Shown piece by piece: positions 49,361 to 58,936 of a stretch of 64,000 nucleotides of DNA (its first letter is position 1; every line of letters begins with the position of its first letter). This DNA is from Asaia platycodi JCM 25414 (lineage in GTDB: Bacteria; Pseudomonadota; Alphaproteobacteria; Acetobacterales; Acetobacteraceae), in NCBI RefSeq assembly GCF_000614545.1, contig NZ_BAKW01000011.1, positions 1 to 64,000 on the forward strand. Direction: 5' to 3'. A model generated the notes under the pieces. The model was not told where the DNA came from. It was given only the letters and a program-made list of their open reading frames with translations, and made no database searches. A program made the position numbers and the translations under genes.

Positions 49361-50157
49361 ATGGGCAGTATGGAGTCGTATCACGGGGTTCCGCTTCACA
49401 CAGAGGAAGATTTCGTCGGTCTGAGAAAAGCGGGGCAACTGGCAGCCGCGACGCTCGATATGATCACCCCCTACGTGGTTCCCGGCGCCAAGACCGACGA
49501 TCTCAACCGACTGATCCATGACTACACGCTCGATCACGGGGCGGTTCCGGCGCCGCTGAATTATCGCGGTTTTCCAAAATCCTGCTGTATTTCGATCAAT
49601 CATGTTGTTTGCCACGGCATTCCGGGCGAGCGCTGCCTCAAGGATGGCGACATCGTCAATATCGATGTGACGTCGATTCTCGATGGCTGGTATGGCGACA
49701 CCTCGCGCATGTATCTGGTGGGTTCGGTGCCACGCAAGGCGGCCAATCTCGTCGATCTGACCTACAAGGCGCTGATGCTCGGTATCGCCGAAGTCGCGCC
49801 CGGCAAGACGCTGGGCGATATCGGCCATGCCATTCAGAGCTTCGCCGAGGGGCACCGTTTGTCTGTCGTGCGCGATTTCTGCGGTCACGGCATCGGGCGC
49901 GAGTTTCATGCGGAACCGCAGGTCGTGCATTACGGCAAGCCCGGCAAGGGACTCAAGCTGCAGGAGGGCATGGTCTTCACCATCGAGCCGATGCTCAACC
50001 TTGGCAAAGAGGGCACCAAGACGCTCGAAGATGGCTGGACAGCCGTCACGCGCGACCGCTCCCTCTCGGCCCAGTTCGAACATATGCTTGCCGTGACACG
50101 CGATGGATGCGAGATTTTCACGCTCTCACCCGCTGGGTACACCAAGCCCCCTTATGA
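49361..50157 (+). CDS. map: Methionine aminopeptidase type I (frame break removes its stop)
   Basis: MAP removes the initiator Met from new proteins. The five metal ligands are visible: D in NIDVTS, D in GDTSR, H in GHGIG, E in FTIEPM and E in QFEHML. AGGAGG lies upstream; ATG 49361 is the preferred start, GTG 49352 an alternative. As read, the frame continues into the gamma-glutamyltransferase. One extra C in the C5 run at 50147-50151 would give the normal end YTKPPL and a TGA at 50155-50157, for about 265 residues. I annotate it as separate. Confidence 0.92.
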
Positions 50158-50185
50158 TCTGGCTGATCTGCAAGGAACGATCCAC

Positions 50186-52006
50186 GTGAAGCGTGTCTGC
50201 ACCCGGACGGCGGCCCTGTCCCTCCTTCTCGCCGGTATATCGTTGCCGAGTCTTGCTTCTGCCGCCCCGGCAGTAGCGGCCATGCCCTATGATCCGCTGG
50301 CTTTTGGTACGGTGAACCCGGAGCTGAAACCGGCCAAACCGGTCGAAGGCACGCGCGGCATGGTGGTGTCGGCACAGCATCTCGCCTCGGAAGCCGGGCG
50401 GCAGATTCTGGCTGCTGGCGGTAATGCCGCCGATGCGGCTGTGGCAGTCGGCTATGCCCTGGCTGTGGTGTATCCGGCAGCGGGCAATATCGGCGGCGGC
50501 GGGTTCATGACCCTGCGTCTGCCCGATGGCAAGACGACTTTTATCGATTTCCGTGAGCGTGCGCCCGGAGCCGCAACCCCCACCATGTATCAGGATGCAC
50601 AGGGCAAGGTCGATCCGAAGGCCTCCATCGAGGGCTGGCGGGCTGTCGGTGTGCCGGGAACGGTGGCAGGCCTCGAGGAAATCCATCATCGCTGGGGCAA
50701 GCTGAGCCGCGCCAAGGTCATGGCGCCTGCAATAGTGCTGGCCGAAAAAGGCTTCGTTCTGGGGCGGGGCGATGCCGATCTGCTGCATACAAGCACTGAG
50801 GCCTTCCAGAAGGATGCCCATGCGCGTGACATTTTCCTGCGCGCCGATGGCACGCCGCTTCAGGCGGGCGATCGTCTGGTGCAGAAGGCGCTTGCGAAGA
50901 CTCTGCGCAGCATCGCGCAGTCGGGAGCAAGTGAATTCTATAAGGGTGCCATCGCGCATCAGGTCGTTGCGGCCAGCGAGAAAAGCGGCGGTATTCTCAC
51001 TCTTGCCGATTTCGCGGCCTATCATCCACGCGAATTCGCTCCGATCCATTGCAGCTATCGTGGTTATGATATCGATACCGCGCCCCCTCCGAGCGGCGGC
51101 GGCGTCGCGCTTTGCGAGATGCTCGACATCCTCTCTGGCTATGACATGAAGGCGCTCGGCCTGCGAAGCGTTGCTGGTGTGCAGCGTCAGGTCGAGGCCA
51201 TGCGCCATGCCTATTCCGACCGGCGCGATCTGGGTGACCCAGATTTCGTGAAAAACCCGGTCGCCCACCTGATCGATCCGGCCTATGCCGCAGAAATCCG
51301 TAAGGGCATCCCGCTCGATCACGCGCTCAATTCCGACGCGCTGGTAGCGGGTGCAGCTCTCCCCATGACGGCCCAGCCCGCAGCGAGCGACACCCATGAG
51401 AAGCACGAGACAACGCAGTTCTCCGTCGCCGATCGTTCGGGTTTCGCTATTTCCGCCACTTATACGCTCAATGGCTGGTTCGGTGCCGGGGTGATCGGGG
51501 GCGATACCGGCTTCTTCCTCAATGACGAGATGGATGATTTCTCGGCCAAACCTGGCAGTGCCAATATGTTCGGCATTGTCGGTTCGGAGGCCAATGCCAT
51601 AGCGGCGGGCAAGACGCCGCTTTCTTCCATGGCGCCCACGATCATCTCCCATGAGGGCAAGCCCTTCATGGTAATCGGCAGCCCCGGCGGGTCGCGCATT
51701 CCGACCATCGTGCTTTCTGTCGTGCTTGGGGTGATCGATGGCGGATTGGATATCCAGCAGGCGGTCGATCTGCCGCGCATCCACGAACAATGGAAGCCGG
51801 TGGCTATCGAGCTGGAGCCGCGCGCGCTCAGTCCCGACGTGATGGAAGCCCTGCAACTTGAGGGTTATACCCTTTCGCCGCATCGCCCCTGGGGTGTTGC
51901 CGAGGGTATTCTCTTCGGCCGTCCTTCGGTTGCTGCGCCTGTAACCGGCAAGCTCTATGGGGGCTGGGATCGTCGTCATGAGGGGGGCGGTGCGAGCGGG
52001 TTGTAA
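50186..52006 (+). CDS. ggt: Gamma-glutamyltransferase (gamma-glutamyltranspeptidase)
   Basis: GGT is a periplasmic, self-processing Ntn-hydrolase that cleaves gamma-glutamyl bonds, for example in glutathione. The GTG at 50186 has AAGGA 8 bases upstream and begins a clear signal peptide (TAALSLLLAGISLPSLASA). The autoprocessing site is HETTQFSV with the nucleophile Thr near residue 409; other family marks are NIGGGGFM, YTLNGWFGAG, SSMAPTI and GSPGGSRIP. Length is about 606 residues. The apparent fusion to map is explained under that gene. Confidence 0.92.
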   Translation: MKRVCTRTAALSLLLAGISLPSLASAAPAVAAMPYDPLAFGTVNPELKPAKPVEGTRGMVVSAQHLASEAGRQILAAGGNAADAAVAVGYALAVVYPAAGNIGGGGFMTLRLPDGKTTFIDFRERAPGAATPTMYQDAQGKVDPKASIEGWRAVGVPGTVAGLEEIHHRWGKLSRAKVMAPAIVLAEKGFVLGRGDADLLHTSTEAFQKDAHARDIFLRADGTPLQAGDRLVQKALAKTLRSIAQSGASEFYKGAIAHQVVAASEKSGGILTLADFAAYHPREFAPIHCSYRGYDIDTAPPPSGGGVALCEMLDILSGYDMKALGLRSVAGVQRQVEAMRHAYSDRRDLGDPDFVKNPVAHLIDPAYAAEIRKGIPLDHALNSDALVAGAALPMTAQPAASDTHEKHETTQFSVADRSGFAISATYTLNGWFGAGVIGGDTGFFLNDEMDDFSAKPGSANMFGIVGSEANAIAAGKTPLSSMAPTIISHEGKPFMVIGSPGGSRIPTIVLSVVLGVIDGGLDIQQAVDLPRIHEQWKPVAIELEPRALSPDVMEALQLEGYTLSPHRPWGVAEGILFGRPSVAAPVTGKLYGGWDRRHEGGGASGL

Positions 52007-52062
52007 AAAAACCTGCACCTGCCTCTTGCGCAGAGTAGGCAGAATGGTGTTAACCCTGCACC

Positions 52063-52160
52063 GGGAGGTCGGCCTTGGACGGACGGCTTGCGAACCCGGT
52101 CAGGTCCGGAAGGAAGCAGCCGCAGTGAGTTTTGTTCGGGTCATGTGTTCGGCCTCCCAC
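52063..52160 (+). ncRNA. ffs: Signal recognition particle RNA (4.5S type)
   Basis: The conserved domain IV core GGTCAGGTCCGGAAGGAAGC, with its GGAA tetraloop and asymmetric loop, is at about 52098-52117. The ends pair: GGGAGGTC at 52063 with GGCCTCCC near 52151. It lies between ggt and dnaX. Exact ends are estimated from the pairing. Confidence 0.95.
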
Positions 52161-52192
52161 CCCCTGAAGCAGCCGGTCTCGCTTTTTCGCGC

Positions 52193-54246
52193 ATGACCCC
52201 TTCAGACGATACCTCCACGCCGGAAGAGATCCCGCTCCCCCCGATTGAAGAGGTGGGTTCTTCGATGCCCCTTCGGCGCCCGCGCCTGTTGCGGTTCCCG
52301 AGCCGAAAAAAACAGCAGAGCGTAGTGGGCCTTATCGTGTTCTGGCGCGCAAATACCGTCCCCAGCATTTTGACGATCTGATCGGTCAGGACGCGACAGT
52401 GCGCATTCTGCGCCGCGCGTTCCAGCTCGGTCGTGTGGCGCATGCCTTCATGCTGACGGGTGTGCGTGGCGTCGGTAAAACCACGACCGCGCGAATTATT
52501 GCCCGTGCGTTGAACTGCATTGGGGTAGATGGCCAGGGCGGTCCAACCGCCGATCCCTGCGGTGTCTGCGCCAATTGCACGGCGATTCTCGCCGATCGTC
52601 ACCCTGATGTGCTGGAGATGGACGCCGCCTCACGCACGGGTGTGGACGATATACGCGAGATCATCGAGGCGACGCGCTTCAGGCCCATGCAGGGGCGAAT
52701 GAAGGTCTTCATCATCGATGAGGTCCATATGCTCTCGCGCAATGCGTTCAACGCCTTGCTCAAGACGCTAGAAGAGCCGCCCGAGCAGGTGACGTTCATT
52801 TTCGCGACGACCGAATTGCGTAAGGTGCCGGTTACTGTTCTGTCGCGCTGCCAGCGTTTCGATCTGCGCCGTGTGCCGCAGGAAATGCTGATGCAGCATT
52901 TTGCCGGAATTGCCGGAAAGGAATCCGTCGCGTTTTCCGATGAGGCATTGTCGCTCATTGCCCGCGCCGCCGACGGTTCCGTGCGTGACGGGCTTTCCCT
53001 CCTCGATCAGGCAATCGCCCAGGGCGAGGGAGAAGGCACGTCGCGTATCGAAGCGCCTATGGTCAGCGCGATGCTCGGTCTGGCAGATCGTCAGCTCGTT
53101 TTCGACCTCTTCGAGGTGCTGATGCAAGGCAATGCCGATCAGGCGCTTTCGATCAGCGGTCAGGCTTATGCGCAAGGCGCCGATCTCGGCATTCTGCTGA
53201 CCGATTTGCTGGATCTGATCCATATCATCTCGCGCCTCAAGGCCATTGCGAGCCTGCGTCATAGCCGCGAGCTGCCTGAGGCGGAGCGCGATCGTGGCGC
53301 TTCTCTCGCCGATCGACTGCCCAACGCCGAGCTCGGTCGTGCTTGGCAGATTTTGCTCAAGGGTATTCAGGAGGTCGAGCAGGCTCCCGATCGCCGGGCG
53401 GCGGCCGAAATGGTGCTGATCCGGCTATGCTATGCCAGCACGCTGCCTACCCCCGATCGCCTCGCGCGTCTGGTCATGCAGATGCCGGCAGACGGGCAGG
53501 AAGGCGGTGGTTCTGCTGCTTCGCCGGGTAACGTACCTGGCGATGGATCAGGTGTCACGGCTCGCGGCGCGGTGGTCGGGGGCGCACCAGATGGTGGTGA
53601 TGACCGCCCTCGCGCTGCATTGCGTCTCGTCGCCAATGGCGGTGTGGCCTATAAAGCGCCAATCCTTGCGCCCACTCCGATCCTGACACCGGCGCCGCCA
53701 CCACCTGAGACCGAAAGCGCCGAAGCCCCGCTGCCGCCTCTGCGTTCCTGGCGCGAAATGGTGGCCTTCGTGGCGCGTGAATCAGAGGCGATGCTGCACG
53801 GCATTCTGCGCCATTCAGCGCATCTGGTGCGTTTCGAGCCACCGCGTGTCGCGCTGCGTATGGCGCGCGGCACACCGCCGCGCATCGAAACCCGGCTTCA
53901 GTCCTTGCTCGAGCGCGTCTATCCGGGCCAGTGGCAGATCGAGACATCGCAGGACGAAGGCGAGCCGACGCTCGATGAGCAGGGCGCCGAGATCGTTTCG
54001 CTGCGTCGTGAAGAGCTGCACGCCCATCCGCTTTTGCGCGCCATTCTCGATGTTTTCCCTGATGCGCGCGTGGGTGAGCCCAAGGATCTGTCACTCGATG
54101 AATACGGGTTGCCGCCCGAAGAACTGGAATCGCCCGAAAGCTGGGCGACAGAGCCGGCGGCCCCCGATCTGGACTTTGCCCCTGTCGATGCCGATCTGAT
54201 GGATGATGATGACTGGCACGATTTCGGTGGCGGGTCGTCTTTCTAG
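52193..54246 (+). CDS. dnaX: DNA polymerase III subunits gamma/tau (one frame break)
   Basis: DnaX is the clamp-loader ATPase of the replisome. The ATG at 52193 starts an acidic N-terminal leader. A one-base loss near 52255 (GTGGGTTC for GTGGGGTTC) breaks the frame before the conserved LARKYRPQHFDDLIGQD. The AAA+ domain follows: Walker A GVRGVGKTT near residue 92, zinc-binding Cys in CGVCANC, Walker B IIDEVHML and the SRC motif LSRCQRFDLR. The C-terminal tau part binds polymerase. Corrected length is about 684 residues. Confidence 0.96.
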
Positions 54247-54264
54247 TCTCAAGGAGCAAGCAGC

Positions 54265-54588
54265 ATGAAAAATCTCGCAGGGCTGATGAAGCAGGCCTCC
54301 CAGATGCAGTCGCGTATGGAAGAAGTGCAGAACACGCTGACCGCGCTGACGGTCGAAGGCGTTTCTGGCGCTGGTCTGGTCAGCGTCACACTGAGCGGCA
54401 AGGGCGACATGCGCGCCCTCAGGATCGATCCGAAACTGGCCGACCCGAATGAGGTCGAGATGCTTCAGGACCTGATCATCGCGGCATTCGCCGATGCCCG
54501 CGCCAAGGTCGAGACGGCCAATGCTGAAGAAATGCGCAAGGTAACAGGCGGTATCGATCTGCCTGCCGGTCTGAAATTCCCGTTCTGA
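54265..54588 (+). CDS. YbaB/EbfC family nucleoid-associated protein
   Basis: The 107-residue protein is the small DNA-binding dimer always found between dnaX and recR. It starts [15 protein letters not shown] and has [16 protein letters not shown] and the LPAGLKFPF end. AAGGAGCAAGCAGC precedes the ATG. Confidence 0.95.
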   Translation: MKNLAGLMKQASQMQSRMEEVQNTLTALTVEGVSGAGLVSVTLSGKGDMRALRIDPKLADPNEVEMLQDLIIAAFADARAKVETANAEEMRKVTGGIDLPAGLKFPF

Positions 54589-54612
54589 TTTCGTCTCGTA
54601 GGAGGCAGGGCC

Positions 54613-55212
54613 ATGATGGGTGGTGGCGATGTCGAAAGACTGATCCAGCTATTGTCGCGTCTGCCCGGACTCGGCCCGCGCTCAGCGCGGCGTGCGGCGC
54701 TCGTGCTGCTGCGTTCGCCCCAGACAAGACTCCTGCCGCTTGCTCAGGCCATGGAAGCTGCCGCGCATTCGGTGCGCAGCTGTCATATCTGCGGCACACT
54801 CGACAGTAGTGACCCGTGCAGCATCTGCGCCGATCCGACGCGTGATCACGGCCTGATCTGTGTGGTCGAGACGGTGGGCGATCTCTGGGCGCTGGAGCGC
54901 TCGCGTCTGCATCCCGGCACGTATCAGGTGCTGGGTGGGGTCCTTTCCGCGCTCTCTGGCACGGGGCCGGAAGATCTGAACACTGCGTCTCTTCTGTTGC
55001 GTGTTGCCTCCGGTGAGGTACGCGAGGTCATTCTGGCACTCGGGGCGACGGTTGAAGGGGCCAGCACGGCTCATTGGCTACAGGAGAAACTGGCAGAGCA
55101 TGAAGTGACCGTCACGCGTGTCGGGCATGGCGTGCCAATCGGTGGCGCGCTCGATGTGCTCGATGACGGCACGCTGGCGGCGGCTCTCTCTGCAAGGCGG
55201 CCCGCACAGTGA
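54613..55212 (+). CDS. recR: Recombination protein RecR
   Basis: RecR works with RecF and RecO in gap repair. The 199-residue protein has an N-terminal HhH region (LSRLPGLGPRSARRAA), a Cys4 zinc finger (CHICGTLDSSDPCSIC), and a Toprim domain (ICVVETVGDLWALERS). Its stop overlaps the downstream GTG start (GTGA). Confidence 0.96.
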   Translation: MMGGGDVERLIQLLSRLPGLGPRSARRAALVLLRSPQTRLLPLAQAMEAAAHSVRSCHICGTLDSSDPCSICADPTRDHGLICVVETVGDLWALERSRLHPGTYQVLGGVLSALSGTGPEDLNTASLLLRVASGEVREVILALGATVEGASTAHWLQEKLAEHEVTVTRVGHGVPIGGALDVLDDGTLAAALSARRPAQ

Positions 55213-55970
55213 GGCATGCGACGCCCGGCGTCGGGATCGCTCCCTCGATGCCGCGTGCCGCTCTTGTGACAGGGGGAGGCAGACGCATCGGCAGGGCGCT
55301 GGTCGAGGCTCTGGCGCGCGAAGGCTTTGCCATTGCCCTTCATTGCCGTAGCCATGCCGACGAGGCCCGTGCCCTTCTGGCGACCCTCGATGTTACCGGC
55401 TGCGTGCTGGAGGCCGATCTTTCGCACGAGAATGAAGTGGTGCGTCTCGTCGGCGACGCCACGAAGGCCCTTGGGCCGCTCGGCGTGTTGATCAATAATG
55501 CCTCGGTCTTCGAGCGCGACGAATGGCATGACGCGACCCGTGAGTCGTGGGATCGTCACATTGAGACGAATCTGCGTGCACCTTTCGTACTGATGCAGGA
55601 TTTTGCCCGCGCCCTGCCAGAAACGGCACAGGGCATGGTCCTTAATCTTCTCGATCAGCGTGTCTGGAACCTGACGCCCCATTTCGTGAGCTATACGCTG
55701 TCGAAGGCAGGGCTCTGGACCCTGACCCAGAGCATGGCGCTGGCCCTCGCACCGCGTATTCGCGTCAATGCAATCGGGCCGGGGCCTGTCCTGCCAGCCG
55801 TCGGGCAAAGCGACGAGCACTTCGCAAAGATGCGTCAGAATGCGCCTCTGAATACGGGCGCTGATCCGCAGGAAATCGTCACAGCCATGACGTCATTACT
55901 GCGTATGCCTTCGGTAACCGGGCAGATGATTGCGCTTGATGGCGGTCAGCATCTACAATGGCGCCCATAG
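55209..55970 (+). CDS. SDR-family protein, pteridine reductase/FolM-like
   Basis: The 253-residue SDR has TGGGRRIG as its cofactor motif (the Arg-rich variant typical of pteridine reductases), NNASVFERD, the active-site region LLDQRVWNLTPHFVSYTLSK with YxxxK, and GPGPVLP. It probably reduces dihydrofolate/biopterin-type pterins, with some uncertainty. GTG start, coupled to recR. Confidence 0.8.
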   Translation: MRHATPGVGIAPSMPRAALVTGGGRRIGRALVEALAREGFAIALHCRSHADEARALLATLDVTGCVLEADLSHENEVVRLVGDATKALGPLGVLINNASVFERDEWHDATRESWDRHIETNLRAPFVLMQDFARALPETAQGMVLNLLDQRVWNLTPHFVSYTLSKAGLWTLTQSMALALAPRIRVNAIGPGPVLPAVGQSDEHFAKMRQNAPLNTGADPQEIVTAMTSLLRMPSVTGQMIALDGGQHLQWRP

Positions 55971-55994
55971 GATAAAAAAGGTGGACCAGACGAG

Positions 55995-57871
55995 ATGGCC
56001 GCATTCCAGTTGCGTATGGCTGATGGCGCGCGCGTAACGTGCAGCGTCACGAAAATCGCAACCCATCATCACACCCTCCTCGATCTTGACCCAAATACGC
56101 AGCGTCTGGCTCATCGCTCTGCAGACAGTGCGCGCGAAACTCTGGCGCTCAGCTGGTCTTCGGCGCCGGGTTTTGCGTTGCTTGTCGCCTCGGACGGTAA
56201 GTGGCCGGACGCGCCATCTGAGACGGGGCGCGGCGGCTGGTCACCGGGTTTTGCGCCATTGAGCGTGGTGTCACTCCACGAAGACAAGATCGCCCTCAAG
56301 CGCTTTCGAGGGGCTTTCTTTTTGAGGGCCGAAATCGATACAGGCTGTATCTACGCAGATTGCAGGGCCATCTCGGACTGGGAGCGTTTTACACAGGTCC
56401 CAGCCGAAGTCGCGCCGGGCTTTTGTCTGCAGGATTTTGCGGCACAATTCGCAGTACTTCTTGATGGACGCGACGCGCCTCTTCGCATTCTCGACGCTTT
56501 GGCGGCCTTTCCGCCCTCCTTTCTGCCCCCTCTGCTCGACATGCTGTGCGACTTTCTCGCTCCTGGTGTTCTTGAGGTTTTTGCCGGTTTGTTCGTTTCG
56601 ACCTCGGAGGGCAGCATCGCGCAGAAATGTGCCGTGCTGCTTTCTTCGCTCTCTGACAGCGCATGGATCGCTGACGGGTTCAGGCGGCTCAGCGACTGGC
56701 AAGCGGGTCGCTTTTTCCCAGTCCAGTCGGCAGGAGCATGCTACGATTTTCTGGGTTATCAGGAAAATACGCGTAGAGAGAGCCTCTACTCTCCAGGCGC
56801 CCGTCTTCTGAGTGCTGCGCGTCGCAGCGTTACGCCGCGTAAAACACTTGCTCTGCTGGCAACAGCGCGTGACGAAGGTGTTTATCTGCTCGAATGGATC
56901 GCCCATCATCGTCGCATTGGTGTGGAGCAGTTTTTTATTTACACCAATGACCTTACAGACGGGTCAGATGTGTTGCTCCGGTGTCTCGCCGACGCGGGTG
57001 AAATTGTCTGGATCGATAATAGCGGTGCGGCCCCCGAGCGCATCAACATGCAGGACAAGGCCTATAACCACGCCTTGATGATCCTGCCGGAGATACTGGA
57101 TTACCGTTGGTGTCTCGTGGTCGATCTCGACGAGGTCGTGCTTCCGGTAGCAGAATTCGATCATTCCCTGCCTCCTCTACTGGAGGCGAGAGAGCGCGAG
57201 GGTGCCGAGGCTGTGGCGATGTCATGGCGCGTCTTCAACTCGAACCGTCATCTCACCTGGGCGCCAGGTTTGTCTGCCGAGCGCTTCGTTGAGACGGAAA
57301 CGCATCCGCTCATCAAGACGGCATTTCGCACCAATCTGTTCTCAGGTGCTACGGCGCACCATCTGTGTCGCGTGAACGGGAAGTCGTGTCGTATATGACG
57401 ATCGACGGTGAAAGGCAGAGAAACGGCGATCTGACCGATCATGACACTAATTTCGCGGCTCGGCCGACGATCAACGCCTCGATATGCCATTACCATGTAC
57501 GATCGCTGGAAGAGTATGTCTGGAAGTTCGCGCGCGGTGAGAATGACGGCACTGGTGTGCTGAAACAGAAGCATTTCCGCTATAATAATCCCGGCATCTT
57601 TGATCTCTTCACGACCCGTTTCGAGGCCGAGGGGGCGCAGCCGGTGCGCGTTCTGGCCGACGATATCCGTCGTGGTATCAGGCGACTTCTGGCCCTGTCT
57701 GGGGTTGCTGTGGCGCAGACAGAAGTCGAGCGACGCTTTCAGTCCCAGTCTCTCGCGTTTGTCGAGCAGAGCGCGAGGATCATACAGCAGGATGACCGTA
57801 TTGCTGCTGACGTGCGCGAAAGATGGTGTGCTCTTGTCGATGAATGGCGCGCGCTGCGTGGTGTGGAATGA
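55995..57871 (+). CDS. Two-domain glycosyltransferase (GT2/GT92-like, one frame break)
   Basis: About 625 residues after one G is restored near 57366 (CTGTG for CTGGTG). The first 285 residues form an unassigned domain. The C-terminal half is a GT-A type transferase of the kind that starts LLATARDEGVYLLEWIAHHR, with FFIYTNDLTDGSD and the metal-binding DxD as VDLDEVV near residue 378. The tail has FLGYQ-like and charged segments. It probably adds sugars to a surface polymer. It lies alone between the pteridine reductase and a convergent gene. Confidence 0.82.
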
Positions 57872-57879
57872 CTGGGCTA

Positions 57880-58440
57880 TTACGGTTTGAGCGCGTCGAA
57901 CGCTGAAAAACCCGAAACGAGATAATTCTCTTCAACGAGCGAAAAGGGCAGGCCGTCGCCGCGCAGGAGCACCGCCCGATTGCGCAGAAGAATGCCGGGT
58001 GGGAGGTCTGTCGATCGGCTCTCAAGTGGCCTGCGGGTAAAGCGGAGAGGGGCGACGATATGTCCGAAAGGGCTGTTGGTCGTTTCGAGAGCCCGGTTCA
58101 TCTCGGGTGCCAGGCGCTGCGGTACATACCAGTTCCACGCATCTGAGAGCGCGAGATCGCCGCAGCGCAGGCTGACATGGCGCGTGCGGATAGTCTCACC
58201 CTTCGCCAGGATGAAGAACTCATGATGCGGAAGGGGAGGGATGAGCTGATCAGTGGGTAGGGCAACCGCCGTGATCTTCACACCGGGGTAGAGATGCTGG
58301 CAGTAACCCTGCAGCACCTTAGTGGCGCTGTTCTGCGCATTGAGAGCCCGGCTCAGACGCGATGCGGTTTCCGCCATGGAGGGAAAGGGCGCCATGCACA
58401 AAAGAAAAAAGCCGGTCAGACCGGCTTTTCTCGACAACAT
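57880..58440 (-). CDS. Exported chorismate-lyase-like (UbiC-fold) protein
   Basis: The 186-residue protein begins with a probable signal peptide (GLTGFFLLCMAPFPSMA). The mature part resembles chorismate pyruvate-lyase: RHVSLRCGDLALSDAWNWYVPQ, PEMNRALETTNSPFG and PLRFTRRPLE, then LRNRAVLLRGDG. UbiC removes pyruvate from chorismate to make 4-hydroxybenzoate; a periplasmic location would be odd. The ATG at 58440 overlaps the previous stop (TGATG). Family membership is moderately sure, function is not. Confidence 0.6.
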   Translation of the reverse strand: MLSRKAGLTGFFLLCMAPFPSMAETASRLSRALNAQNSATKVLQGYCQHLYPGVKITAVALPTDQLIPPLPHHEFFILAKGETIRTRHVSLRCGDLALSDAWNWYVPQRLAPEMNRALETTNSPFGHIVAPLRFTRRPLESRSTDLPPGILLRNRAVLLRGDGLPFSLVEENYLVSGFSAFDALKP

Positions 58441-58766
58441 CAATTTTCATTATCGTCGTTATCGGTGGTGACTTCGATCTCCGATCCGAGATCGTCGTCA
58501 TCGTCGTCGAGGTCCGACGTATCTTCCATGACGTCGTCGTCATCATCGTCATCCGAGTCCAGATCGACGTCGATATCTTCCCCGTCGCTCTTGGGAGCGT
58601 CTTTCGTCTGATCGACAGGGATATCGTTACCGCGCTTGGGCTGCGGTATATCGCTGGGCTGTTCTGCGCCACATTTCGGGCAAATCGCGGGAGCGCGATT
58701 CAGGTCGTAGAAACGCGCGCTACAAGAGACGCATACGCGCTTCAGACCGAGTTCTGGTTTTGCCAT
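58440..58766 (-). CDS. FYDLN-acid domain protein (TIGR02300-type)
   Basis: A 108-residue protein. An N-terminal Cys4 zinc-ribbon-like part has [23 protein letters not shown], with the FYDLN motif. The second half is an extremely acidic Asp-rich tail ([13 protein letters not shown] and more). This alphaproteobacterial family has no settled function. The ATG at 58766 fits the family start [12 protein letters not shown]; longer frames are artefacts. It overlaps the downstream gene by TGATG. Confidence 0.88.
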   Translation of the reverse strand: MAKPELGLKRVCVSCSARFYDLNRAPAICPKCGAEQPSDIPQPKRGNDIPVDQTKDAPKSDGEDIDVDLDSDDDDDDDVMEDTSDLDDDDDDLGSEIEVTTDNDDNEN

Positions 58767-58936
58767 GATGACTACCTGTCGATCCTGAACCGGTTGAAGA
58801 AGGAGAACGGCTTGCGCCGCGAAGCACGGGGCCATGCCAGCTTGCGTTCGCCATGTCAAATGCAACCTCGGTTTTTCATGTTAAAACAAGCAGGAAAACA
58901 GATCGTGGCAATTGACAGCTGCGGCGCTGCATCGGA

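Noticed and set aside
49352-52006. A novel Map-GGT fusion enzyme
   Set aside because: An internal signal peptide, an internal ribosome binding site and a one-base fix that restores the Map stop all point to two genes.
58912-58917. TTGACA as an aroA promoter
   Set aside because: A -10 box at normal spacing would fall at the ATG itself, leaving no room for a transcript start before the gene.
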